Assembly (NCBI RefSeq): GCF_947242115.1
Contig: NC_074711.1
Location: 4,644,001-4,708,000 of the forward strand
DNA length: 64,000 bases
Direction of reading: 5' to 3'
Source of the DNA: Biomphalaria glabrata
Taxonomy: Eukaryota; Mollusca; Gastropoda; Planorbidae
A program made the translations under genes and the position numbers. Shown here in pieces: positions 48,501 to 58,300 of the stretch. Below the pieces are notes generated by a model that saw only the letters and a program-made list of their open reading frames with translations, was not told where the DNA came from and did no database searches. Position 1 is the first letter of the stretch; each line of letters starts with the position of its first letter.

Positions 48501-49383
48501 ATTTCAAAACAGAAAACTAATAATATTACAGCAGGCATTAAAACCTAACTTAATCCTATAGAAACATAATCTACAATGAAACAGGAAAAAATCTTTAAAT
48601 TACATGATTATTCATGATAAGACAACAAAGAGTTGTAGTTCTTGAAAAAGGGAACTCTTCTTTTTTGAACCTTATTTCCTGTAATTTTACCTTATCACAT
48701 CTTAAGAGAACTTGTTAGTACCTATTAGCAATTGCTGTACTAGTTTATCAGTAAGCTCTTATTTAGTGTCTACATTTGAGCTCGATTAGAAGTATAGTGT
48801 AGGGCTCAAATATTTTTTATGGCTTTAGTAATAATAAACATTAGCCTTTAGTTTTAATTTCATAATTCCATAAGTTCTACTTAATTTACCATACTTTTAT
48901 TTCACAAAATATTTTTTGTGCCTATACATCAACTGAACAGAATCCATACCATCACATACCTTTTGTTAGAAAATGTTGTTAATCACATAGTGCTTGGTCA
49001 TTGCCAGGAGTTTATATAAACCTGGTGCAAATGTGTGAAATCAGGTCTCAGTGATATGGTGACCATCTTATCAGTTGTGCCAATACAGTGAGTAGGCCAG
49101 ATAACTGGGTCAGGATCATTTCAGGAGATTTACTTGTTAAAGAAGAGATACACACTCTCAAAATTGTCAAAAGCTTTTAAGGTACTTGTCAGGAATAGTT
49201 ATCACGTCACGATTGTGTTGCAGGATAAAAAAATTTTGACGTCATTTCTGATGTTGTTTTTTTTTTTTTCTTCTCCAGATTATTCAAACCCCTGGCTTGT
49301 GGGAAACTAGTGGTAAGAATCTGACACTAGGAAGCAAAGGGGGAGAACCAGGAGCTGGACAAGGCTGTTACTGTGTTGTCTAA
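39555..49383 (+). CDS. RAB18: RAB18 small GTPase (203 aa, 7 coding exons)
   Basis: Exons: 39555-39625, 40698-40753, 41048-41109, 41461-41533, 42855-42973, 44625-44750, 49279-49383, giving 612 nt in one frame with GT-AG introns. Guanine-nucleotide motifs: G1 GESGVGKS (16-23), switch I Thr41, G3 WDTAGQE (63-69), G4 NKID (123-126), G5 EASAK (150-154). The N-terminus and the stretch WLNELET are typical of RAB18, which is about 206 aa in human. RAB18 acts at ER-lipid droplet contacts and in ER structure; that role is taken from the family. The C-terminus reads GCYCVV, so cysteines sit at -5 and -3 rather than in the four-residue CaaX box of vertebrate RAB18. Intron 4 (1.3 kb) and intron 6 (4.5 kb) carry SINEs and other repeats. 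The gene is divergent from ABCB6-B. Two AATAAA-like signals at 50126-50138 could end the transcript. Confidence 0.95.
39828..40021 (-). mobile_element. tRNA-derived SINE, family 3
   Basis: Read on the minus strand, the head is ctcaataggttgtgggaatt, with ggtcccaggttcaaaca as B box, followed by a body ending gggaagcgcttaatgg. It lies in intron 1 of RAB18. Only this copy was seen, so the family call rests on the tRNA-like head. Confidence 0.5.
40233..40410 (+). mobile_element. tRNA-derived SINE, family 2, plus-strand copy
   Basis: Head gcctgcctggtcatgtgat, B-box-like cccaggttccatgcc, tail gctgaaggaacacctgaaac then atgttaaaca. It lies in intron 1 of RAB18. Confidence 0.65.
42268..42422 (-). mobile_element. 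tRNA-derived SINE, family 2
   Basis: Left end ttttacatgtttcgaatgtt, centre ggggttcaaattctggacc, right end gcataccacacaaccagg. It lies in intron 4 of RAB18. Confidence 0.7.
43655..43830 (+). mobile_element. tRNA-derived SINE, family 4
   Basis: It shares tttgctgagcacctaaa, aaaaccttctcccaact and gcatatccaca with the minus-strand copy at 5895-6042. The tRNA-like head is diverged. It lies in intron 5 of RAB18, directly before a hAT element. Confidence 0.5.
43842..44561 (+). mobile_element. hAT (Charlie-like) non-autonomous element
   Basis: The left end aagtgtttctcaaactttt and the right end ccccacagttttagaaatgtt are imperfect inverted repeats of the type seen in Charlie-like hATs. No clear 8-bp TSD survives. 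A 71-codon frame at 44053-44268 shows Cys pairs (VCNGPDC, FMCLSCL) but no recognisable transposase. It lies in intron 5 of RAB18 and ends about 60 bp before exon 6. Confidence 0.5.
44925..45115 (+). mobile_element. LINE ORF2 C-terminal remnant
   Basis: A frame ends [13 protein letters not shown] before a stop, matching the ending at 30245-30290. The upstream part has further diverged. A young SINE was inserted just after it. Confidence 0.4.
45136..45405 (-). mobile_element. tRNA-derived SINE, family 1, full length with perfect TSD
   Basis: It runs from ttcccctttcagaccttgtg to the reversed head ending gcgcctct. Both sides carry cctggcctaact (45124-45135 and 45406-45417). The perfect 12-bp duplication and intact boxes indicate a fairly recent insertion. 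It lies in intron 6 of RAB18. Confidence 0.88.
45430..45820 (+). repeat. Dispersed repeat with terminal GGGGGCCGCTAAAA
   Basis: It ends with ggacggacagacggacagac, then cttttcccctttt and gggggccgctaaaa. The reverse complement of that end starts the repeat at 50305 (ttttagtggccccctt), so the two are one family in opposite orientation. The class is not identified. Confidence 0.45.
46330..46490 (+). repeat. Third partial copy of the 20860-21230 repeat
   Basis: It contains aagaaataattgtgcaaaat and accagacagactgatagatt, then gagttgatataagctttgta. The order matches the other copies. Confidence 0.4.
46664..46935 (-). mobile_element. tRNA-derived SINE, family 1, full length with perfect 15-bp TSD
   Basis: Flanked by taaaatattacaata at 46649-46663 and 46936-46950. 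The element's 3' end on the minus strand is T-rich (gtttagttttttt) and its head ends gcgcctct. The perfect duplication marks a young insertion. It lies in intron 6 of RAB18. Confidence 0.9.
47545..47766 (+). mobile_element. tRNA-derived SINE, family 1, 5' damaged
   Basis: It has the body cgcccctgagtccagccagc and gctggccacatgacaccctt, and the tail caaggtttgaaagggct. The head is degraded. It lies in intron 6 of RAB18. Confidence 0.7.
47893..48147 (-). mobile_element. tRNA-derived SINE, family 1, diverged
   Basis: Starts agtaaagttcagatcatttg and ends with the reversed head gccaagcgcttaaccactca. It lies opposite the copy at 47545-47766, only about 130 bp away. Confidence 0.75.
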
Positions 49384-50125
49384 TTGTTTAGAAGTTATTT
49401 GTTTGGTCAGATTCATGTATATTGTTTGCCATTTGGGTCCATTAAGATGATTTTTCCATCATTTGATCGATCTGCATCTTAATCAAGCTTCTTGTGAAAG
49501 GCACATAATGAAAAATGATGAAAACTTAAAATAAAAAAAATATAGAGATCTACATTTTTTTATGTAATGATAGAAGTCTTAAAAATGTTTATCTGTGGCA
49601 ACTACTTGTGCGACTTAAAAAAAAGGCCAATCCTAGATAGATATCTGCATCCACAAATTAGATGTTGCAGTAACCTCAGACATTAATTAATGCAATTGAA
49701 CTAAGTTAAATTTAAATGTACAGCAGCTCACAGATCTATAATGTTAATCTGAAGATAGATTTGTATAATTATCTAATCATTGATTATTACAAAGCTATGT
49801 CAATATTACATTTTTCTCTGCATAAAACTTTTATCTTAATATTTCTTTTACTTAAATTTCATTCTGGCTTGCATGGTAAAAGTCAAATGCAATTTTTAAA
49901 CTTCAGTAACAAACATACTGATAACTATGGAGACGTCACCTTATTGGAAATGATAGATGTTTCTATTTGATTTGTCATCTATAGAAATTTCTGTCATTTT
50001 TTTGTCTTGCCTTTTTTTTTTTTCTACGCTTCATTATGCCTCAACCATTAATTAATAATTAGGTGATTCAGTCGAGTGAACAAACCATAGCAGTTATCAG
50101 TCAGAATGTATTGAATCTTGCCTGG

Positions 50126-50138
50126 AATAAAAAATAAA
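50126..50138 (+). terminator. Candidate polyadenylation signals of RAB18
   Basis: Two closely spaced AATAAA hexamers lie about 740 nt after the RAB18 stop codon. A 3' UTR of that length is ordinary, but no transcript evidence was available. Confidence 0.4.
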
Positions 50139-50304
50139 ATCAACATTTAGATGTCTCTTATTTTTCATGACAACTTAATACTATTCTATTGAGTATAATG
50201 TAGATAATCCACTAATCCTTCTTACTGTTGTTTCCCCTTAACTTTGCTGCCATTACCTCTGTTACTTGTATTAGTGCCTCAATCCCAAACCTTTTATTTT
50301 AGTG

Positions 50305-50620
50305 GCCCCCTTAAGGGGAAACGCCACTATTTTTTGTGTTTTAAAATATTATCCTAGATGATATGTATCCCACATTGTTTATCATATATGTTCCTTTTTT
50401 GTTAACATTGAAATTACTTATAGACTTATTGCATTTTTTGGTCTATGTCAGAGAGTGGGGAGCTAAAAAATCTGCTGATTTATTTTTTTTCGAAGAAGGT
50501 TCTTCATTCATAAAATACTATTTTATAAACATTTTTCTTTTATTTTATAAATTACAGACGCTACTTCAAAAGAGAACATAATATCGTAATACGCCATTTT
50601 TTTGCACGTGTCTAGGAATA
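50305..50620 (-). repeat. Second copy of the GGGGGCC-terminal dispersed repeat
   Basis: It starts ttttagtggccccctt then aaggggaaacgccacta, which matches the reverse complement of the end at 45790-45820. The remainder is diverged and AT-rich. Confidence 0.4.
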
Positions 50621-52723
50621 TTATTATATTAAAAAACAATGTTTTATTGAGAAAAAAAATTTAATTAGGTATTTTGATAATTTAAAAAAATCATAAATGT
50701 AATTGTTTACAGCTTTGCATCAAGTTATTAGTATGGATCATATCATGTAGACTTATAAACTGTTTAATTTACTATTTAAATGTATGTATATGCATACAAA
50801 CACACATAAAAACATCAACTTAATAGAAAGGATTTCAACTTGGTGAACTATTATAAAATTTTTGACTGAAAGTCAATTGTGATGGTCCATTTGCTGTTTG
50901 TAAAAGTGTCTCAATAACAAGGTCGACAACCTTCTCTAACTTCCACAGCACTGAATATCCCCCCTGTGGCCTATAATTCTTTCTGTAAAGCTGCACCATC
51001 ACCATATTTGTGATGGGAGCACTCTAGGAATGAGGTGTGTAAATGTTTACTGCAGAGCCTCACTCTTCCTGCCTAGCCTATACAGAGGTCCTCAGTCTGT
51101 GTGGTAGACCTCTGAGATAAAAATTTTTCATTTTCTTTTTGTTTTCCTTTCCTAGACGTTTCTACATAAGTTCCAATAGTGATGGTAGAAAGATGTTGCA
51201 TAAAACCAGTAGATTTGAATATACAGTCATTCTTTTAACTACTGGGATGTCTACTAAATGTGTCATGAGGCTGAGTTTTGATCTTAGTAAAGAAATATTT
51301 GCAAATGTTTTAACCATCGCATATTAACTTTGCCTTGGTCTGTTACATTATAAAAATTAGGGGTCAATGTCTTCAAATTAGTAAAATTTCAGACAGCTAC
51401 AGAGACCCAGCTTTGACCTATATAATTTGTCAGAACGCCCTTATAAAATTTTATAACACAAATACTTTTGACTTACCATATATTTTTGTAGTGTTACTTT
51501 CATTATAGTTTTCAAAATCACTTTTTTTGGAAACAAAATTTACAGGCTACTAACTGCTGTGTCTTAGTTCCAAACCCATAGACTAACATTTTGAGAAACA
51601 ATATCATAACCCAGTTGCAATCTGACTGATTTCTACAGATTGTTTTGGTTAGTGACGGTAAGTGACCTGACCTATATTTGTCTCCTTTTGTGTAAAACAT
51701 TTATCCCAGTCATATGGTAGTGGATTTTTAAAAAATATGTTTTTGTTTTTCTTGTATTTATATTTTTTTTTATAAGCTAATGCGTTTCATTTGTGATGTC
51801 TATGTGATAAGAAAACCTTGCTTGCAGAGCTCTTATAATTAATACCATATTGCTGCCCTCTTTTCATTAATTGATTTTTTTTTTACACATTTGTTGTGTG
51901 AATAGCTTATAGAGTTTTGTTTTTGTTTGGTATATGTAAGCACATATATTACTACACAGTATATCTGCATATATGCAACATATTTATCTCTCTCTTACAA
52001 TCAGATCTTAAATCTGAGGTAAAAAAATATTTTGTCTTTTGGTGTAGGGGTAGGAAGATAAAGAAATAAACTGTCTAAAAGACAAACATTTAATGTATTC
52101 AGTAGTGCTAGACAGCTCCAGATCAAAATAGATTTTGATAGCAATAATAAATGGGTTGATAGAAATAATAAATGGGCTTTGCTGAACAGATAGACCAGCT
52201 GCAGTCTGCTTATCTCCTGCAGTCAGTCTGTTGTACTTTGTGGTAATGGAGTTAGTGAGAGCTGACCAATTCTGTTTGTATGGAGAATAATGAAGTATAT
52301 TTCTTGTAGATGTGTAAGTAGTGTGTTAGTGTGTCCTGCATGAAACGACTGTATGTGTACATAATGTTGTGACTTAGTTGTACACAGTTGCCATGGTGAT
52401 GACCTTTAATGAACACTACATTATTAGTAGATTTTGTAAATAATTAAACATTTCATGAGAATTATTGATTGACTTGTTCTGATTTTTTTTTTTTTTTTCT
52501 TTTAGTTTAGATTGGAAAAACAAAAATCATTTTTTAAAGTTTTTTAACATCTTGTTATTAAATGCATAGTTTTCATATTTTGACTGAATTCATATATAAT
52601 ATTATGTCATAAATGTTTTCAATAAGGTGTTTTCAAAACATGACCTGGATAGTACTGATACACTGTTTGTGTACAACTAGCTATAAGGTCAAGTGATAAT
52701 AAATACTAAATATGTAAGCGGCA

Positions 52724-52827
52724 TGCGCTAGATGTCGCATAATATGTAGGTCACAGCTGGGGCTGCATATCCACAGGAAATACTGCATTCCTCATTAATC
52801 TTCGGACTGGGAGATAAGCCTTATTAT
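52724..52827 (+). mobile_element. Very short 5'-truncated LINE 3' end with TSD
   Basis: A frame reads CARCRIICRSQLGLHIHRKYC, matching the C-terminal finger of LINE ORF2 (CxxCxRxCxSxxGLxxHxRxC). It ends in (TTA)n. Both sides carry tatg(t/c)aagcggca (52711-52723 and 52828-52840, one mismatch). Only about 104 bp was inserted. Confidence 0.65.
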
Positions 52828-53823
52828 TATGCAAGCGGCAAGTTCTTTACTTTGATACAATGCATAATGGTGCATTTCAAAATCTATGTTAAATAAAATA
52901 AATAAGTACTCTAAAGCATCCTTTGAGTTAGGGCCAGGTGTTTGAAGAGTGTTTAGAGAAAATAATCAGGTGAAGAGAATGGACAAAAACTTGTATGATA
53001 ACTATACAAGTAAGTATGAATATATATTCTTAAAAAACAACATTACTTAATTGTGATGCTGGACTAACTCTAAGAAATGCGCCACTGTAGGCCGCAGTTT
53101 GAAAAAAAATTGCACATGCCTTCTAAAGCTTGTCAAATTAGTCATATTATTTTGGTTGCGTCCCCTAGTTACTGTACGCATTTCTTCCCATTGTCCTTAA
53201 AGTCAGCTTATGTTGGCTAATAGTGAGTTTATAAGTGGGGGGGGGGGGGATTTAGCTGCTCTCACACATTTGGTTTGACAATGTATTCACCAAAGCCGAA
53301 AATTGACAAAAAAAATTTTTTTTTTCAAACATTAATGCAAGCAGGATGACCAGACACCAACACGCTCAACGGAGGACTAAAAGGTCAGATCTTTACAAAG
53401 GAGGATAAGGAAATTCTTCCACATCTCCCTTTGTGGCAGACGACGTTGTTGTGACTTGTTCACGTTTCTATAAGTTTCAGACCTCCAGAAATGAAGATCA
53501 TTATGTCCTAGCCATAGATTTAGTCCTAGCTCATACCTCGGCAGGGGTATATTGCGGGGTGTGAACTCCGAGATCACCAAAGCCAAGTCTACAGAAACAC
53601 CTCATGTCTTTAGGGGCAGTTTATGGTCTCTGGATGTCGTGTGCTAATTTCAAATACACTTCAATAACACTAACAAATAATTTAATTTTGTATACATAAA
53701 CACATCCAATCCAAACAGCTAGTTTATATTTGGACAACTATTCGAAAAACAAAGCTAAAAAGATTTTAAAGATAAAAAAAAAAACACCTTAAGGTAAAGG
53801 ATTTTAACATTTTACTATCACAG

Positions 53824-54053
53824 ATGGGGGCTTGGCAAACCTAGTGTCTCGGGTCGAATCTCGGTAAAGACTGGGATTTACAAGACACTCTTGAGTCCAC
53901 CCAACTCTAATTTGTTGGGGGAAGTAAAATCGGTTGGTTGATGTACTGGCCACATAACACCATCGAACCGTCGGCCACAGAACCAGATGAGCTTTACAGC
54001 ATCTGCCCTATATATATCGCAATTTAGGTCTGAAATGGGAAAATTTACCTTTT
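53824..54053 (+). mobile_element. tRNA-derived SINE, family 1, diverged
   Basis: Head ggggcttggcaaacc, B box gggtcgaatctcgg, body gagtccacccaactctaatt and gtactggccacataacacc, tail ggtctgaaatggga. Confidence 0.75.
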
Positions 54054-54221
54054 AGGCTACTATCAAGACATGATCACAGAAAACAGGCTAACGAACTCCT
54101 TTGCTCATCGGGCAATCAAGTAATTAAATGCAATCTAACTATCTGATGTGGGCTAAACTTTGAGGCAAACTGGTATGAACATAACGTTTGTGGCTACAGC
54201 TAGAATAAATAGGCTATCTTT

Positions 54222-54292
54222 TGTTATGCGTATTGCACAAATTGTAATAGAAATTTCCCCTTGGATAGTAACGTGATATTATTATTATTTTG
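54222..54292 (+). mobile_element. LINE-like 3' tail with (ATT)n
   Basis: The sequence gcacaaattgtaatagaaat, followed by gatattattattatt, resembles the tails at 3060-3124 and 21470-21537. Confidence 0.35.
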
Positions 54293-55228
54293 AGGAAAAT
54301 GAAAAGGAAATAGGTCCACTAATTTGTTTTTTATAAAGTGTTTTCAAGCGCTAGCTACGCACAAAAAAAGTAGATCTATTATTCAGGGCTTTACAAAAAA
54401 AAAGTAAGTATACTTTTGAGATATTCTTTTTAGATTGGCATATGTCCTAAATATTATGTGATATCATGATATTTGCTACGGAATGTCGTCGTGATAGTCG
54501 AATCCTGTCCCCTACCATCCCCTGCGTCCAGCAGAAGATTATGGCTATTTTATATTATAGGACGTTAAAAATCATAATTTTTGAAGGAACGTCTACGAAT
54601 TATTTGGCTCCTTCTCTCTAGGAAAATAATGGATGCGCCCAGATACATTTATATAGGCCTATAGATCTATGCAGTTTATTTTATAATAACGACATAAAAA
54701 TATCGTTAGTATTAGGAATTATGAGACCTTTTTAAAGGCCATTTTTTTAGTGAAAAGGGTGATGGTTTGAAAACATTTAGGCAATCTTATTCTGAATATT
54801 TCTCGTTTAAATTAGGCATATTTTATGAAATTAATGATAATAATATTTTATTTAATGAATCTAATACGAATATAATAGTTTTAAAAGGAAAAAAATAATT
54901 ATTTATATTTGAATAAAAAATATTAGACTAGTACTGCAATGCTTTATCTGGACAACTAGTAAACGGTTGTCTGGAAACAATAATATGTAGTAAATATGGC
55001 GTCCTGCACACGATAAACACTGAGATGTTTTTTTTTTTTAATAATTCAACAAAGAAAAAGAATACATATTAATTTCAAAATGTAGTCTATAGATCAAGAA
55101 ATCTTGAATATATCTTTATATTATTATCTGGATCTATTTTTAAAAGTTAAAATGAATTAATTTGGAGTCAGTTTCAGTGAGTTTGAGTGTACATCAGTCA
55201 AGACCAGTTCAGTAGTGTGACAGTGCGA

Positions 55229-55237
55229 GTATAAATA
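55229..55237 (+). promoter_or_regulatory. TATA-like element upstream of RAB28
   Basis: The sequence gtataaata sits about 85 nt before the RAB28 ATG. A start site about 25-30 nt downstream would leave a short 5' UTR. AT-rich surroundings make chance matches common. Confidence 0.3.
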
Positions 55238-55316
55238 ATCACATACCGACACAATAAACAGATCAAACTACAAAATTTAAACACATCAATAACTGACTAA
55301 AAAAAAGCAGATCGGT

Positions 55317-58300
55317 ATGTCCGACTCAGAAGATGAGTTCCCTGATAGGCAACTAAAACTTATTGTTATGGGAGATGGAGCTTCTGGAAAGGTAAAGTTT
55401 TTTTTATCTATTGAACGACTAACTTAACTATTCAGTCACTGTCACTGTGTCAGTCTTGAGTCTAGCAGAGTCTAGATAAACTCAGACTGTCTAGACTATT
55501 TAAGTCTTAGGTTATAGTTATACCATTATAAGAATCTAGAATAGATATATAGATCTAGATCTTTAGTAGTGCCTTAAATTAGAGTTAAAGAAAATCTACA
55601 GGACATCTAAATCTAGAATAATCTTGATTCTAGATTGATAGTAGTAGTCTAAGTAGTAGTGCTCTTCTTTTCTGTAATTTTCCTTAATTCTAGAAAAGGC
55701 GAAGAAATAGCTTTCAGACCTTTCTTGTGATCTATGAGGACATATGAAGTAAAGCTCATCTGTTTCTGTGGGCAATGGTTAGCAAGGGTGTCATGTGGCC
55801 AGCCTAATCACCTTCACTTCCCCAACGAAAGTCAAATACCCAGTAGAGCTCTGTGGACTCAGGGGCATAATAAATATCCCTAATTAAGATCCAGTCATCA
55901 CTGGGACTCAGTCGAGATCTTTCAGTTTGGAAGTTATATTTAGCGAGACTATTCATATAATATAACATTCATATATGTACTGCTAAACATACTTCTTTCT
56001 CCTTGGTTTTGAGCTATTACTAATATTAGGTCGCATACATTTAGTTAAGAATATTTCTATAGCATATAATTATTCTGCAATTTTTTTTTCTTATTCTGTG
56101 TTGAAAAACCTAGTGGTCATGAATGTATAATTTTTCTTGAATGTGTATTTTCTTTATTTTATTAAATTGTGTAATTGTATCTTTAGAATTAACAACACTA
56201 CATGCGTAATATCTTTAGAATTAACAACACTACATGCGTAATATCTTTAGAATTAACAACATTACATGCGTAATATTACATTCATCTAAATAAAAGTCAC
56301 AAATATTACAGACTTCTCTATGTATGAGATACTCACAAGAACAATTCTCCAAAGAATATGGTCAGACTGTTGGCTTAGACTTTTATTTGAAAAGAATCAA
56401 TCTTTTAGGTAAGATTTATTGAACATAATTAGTGTTAGGATAAATGGCATTTCTCAAAAGATATTTCCCAAAAATACTGCATGCTCTGTTGCTGGTTTTT
56501 AAATAAGATTTTCATTTATCTGGACCATCAAGATGACCAAATGACAGTCCAGTGCGCATCCTGCATGACCAGGCTGCACTGGGAAAATTCTAGTTTGACC
56601 CTTTACAGTTTTCAAAGTTTTGTGTTTTTAAAAAAAGTATTTTAAATTTATTTATACTTGTTTATACATTTATATAAGGCTTTCAAAATGTTTTAGGTGG
56701 GACTAATGTTGCATTGCAAGTCTGGGATATTGGTGGTCAGACGTTAGGTGGTAGCATGTTGGACAACTACATATTTGGTGCACATGTAAGTTCAATTTTT
56801 TTTTTGTCGTAGGTCATTCCATTGAAAAAGTTATATTTTATATCTCTAATTACAATGTGGGTGGCCTAGTGATAAAGTGCTTGGCAGATCAATAGAATCC
56901 AAAGTTGAAATCCAAGTGAATGCCATCTGGCCTAGTGGTAAAGTGCTTGGCTGATCAACAGAATCCAAATTTGAAATCCTAGTAAATGTCATCTGTTGTG
57001 TAAAGGTTAAAATCAATGTGCTGGCCACTTCACATTCTCCTTTGCTGTTGGCCGAAAACAGTAGTAAAATTTACATCTGATCTATGGACTTTCTTTAAAT
57101 TTTCTTTTTCTGCTATCTTATATTAGATATATATTTCTAATTAATATTTGTTTATATAGAAAGGTGTTATTGTCAGGTAAATTAGGTCCATTGATTTTTG
57201 CAATAAATTAATTGTGCCAGTTATCACAGCATAGACCTCTATTTACATTAGCTGTAAGAAATCACGTGACACTCTGTTGACGTACTAATAATAGCCTTAT
57301 TTAAAATATAAACTTGGTGATGTCATTGATGGATTACATATTTATAAAGTCAATATATTTCCTAGCAGTTCTAAGAACAGATTATCTACCTTTGCCCAAT
57401 CTACCTTTGCCCAGATAGACCAGTAAGGCACCTTTCAAAACCTTAGTTTGTCCTTAAGGGTAATGATCTAGCTCTAGATTTACTTTAAAACTTAGCAATC
57501 CCTTGTAAAATGTTTTACATGTTTCGGATGTTCCTTCAGAGTTGAAGATAGTTTACTTCCTAGTCCAAACCTCCTACAGGACGACGGGGATGGGAGCGGG
57601 CAGGATTTGAACCCTCGACCATCGATAAATCATAAATCCGAACGTCAGTCCAGCGCGCAAAACCGCACGACCAGGCAGCCAGACAGATGATGTTCAACCA
57701 TTGTATATAGACATCTCTTCAATTGATATAGATTCCTTTATTTGTAATATTCAATATTGGATGGTTATGGGGTTATGTGTTTTATGTTGTTATGGTAATT
57801 TAGGATTCAAATATACTTGACTCATCTTCTGAGACCAAGACATGATAATCTTGTTTAAAAGATAAACATTTTATAAGGTTAGGAAATAGTTGTACATTCT
57901 GGGAGAAATCTACTAACTTTGGTGGACATTCCATCCAATGGTTGACTTTGTTTTATCCACTCCAGGGTGTGCTACTAGTGTATGACATCACCAACTATTC
58001 TAGCTTTGAAAACTTGGAAGACTGGTTCAATGCTGTCAAGAAAGTTTGTGGGACTGGCCCCATGCCACACATGGCACTTGTGGGCAACAAATGTAAGATC
58101 ACATTTAATGTAACGATCATTGGATTCTAAGGCTTACAGATACATTCTGATTTGTTATGCTACTTTTGTTTTCTATACAACAAAATAGTAGACTTAATTT
58201 GGTTAAACCCAAGCATCACGACTTAAAAAAAAACTTTTGAGTCTGAGTTCTTGGCTAGTTTTAGACAATCCTTCTTAAATTACATTCTAGCCTAAATCTC

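Larger units (their letters stand above)
49384..55316. other. Gap between RAB18 and RAB28
   Basis: It includes the RAB18 3' UTR (to about 50140) and the RAB28 promoter. Repeats seen: 50305-50620, a LINE end at 52724-52827, a run of 13 G at 53237-53249, a SINE at 53824-54053 and a LINE-type tail near 54222. The stretch 50650-52700 is AT-rich and shows no feature I can name. A 69-codon minus-strand frame at 53377-53586 is unrecognised. Confidence 0.6.
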
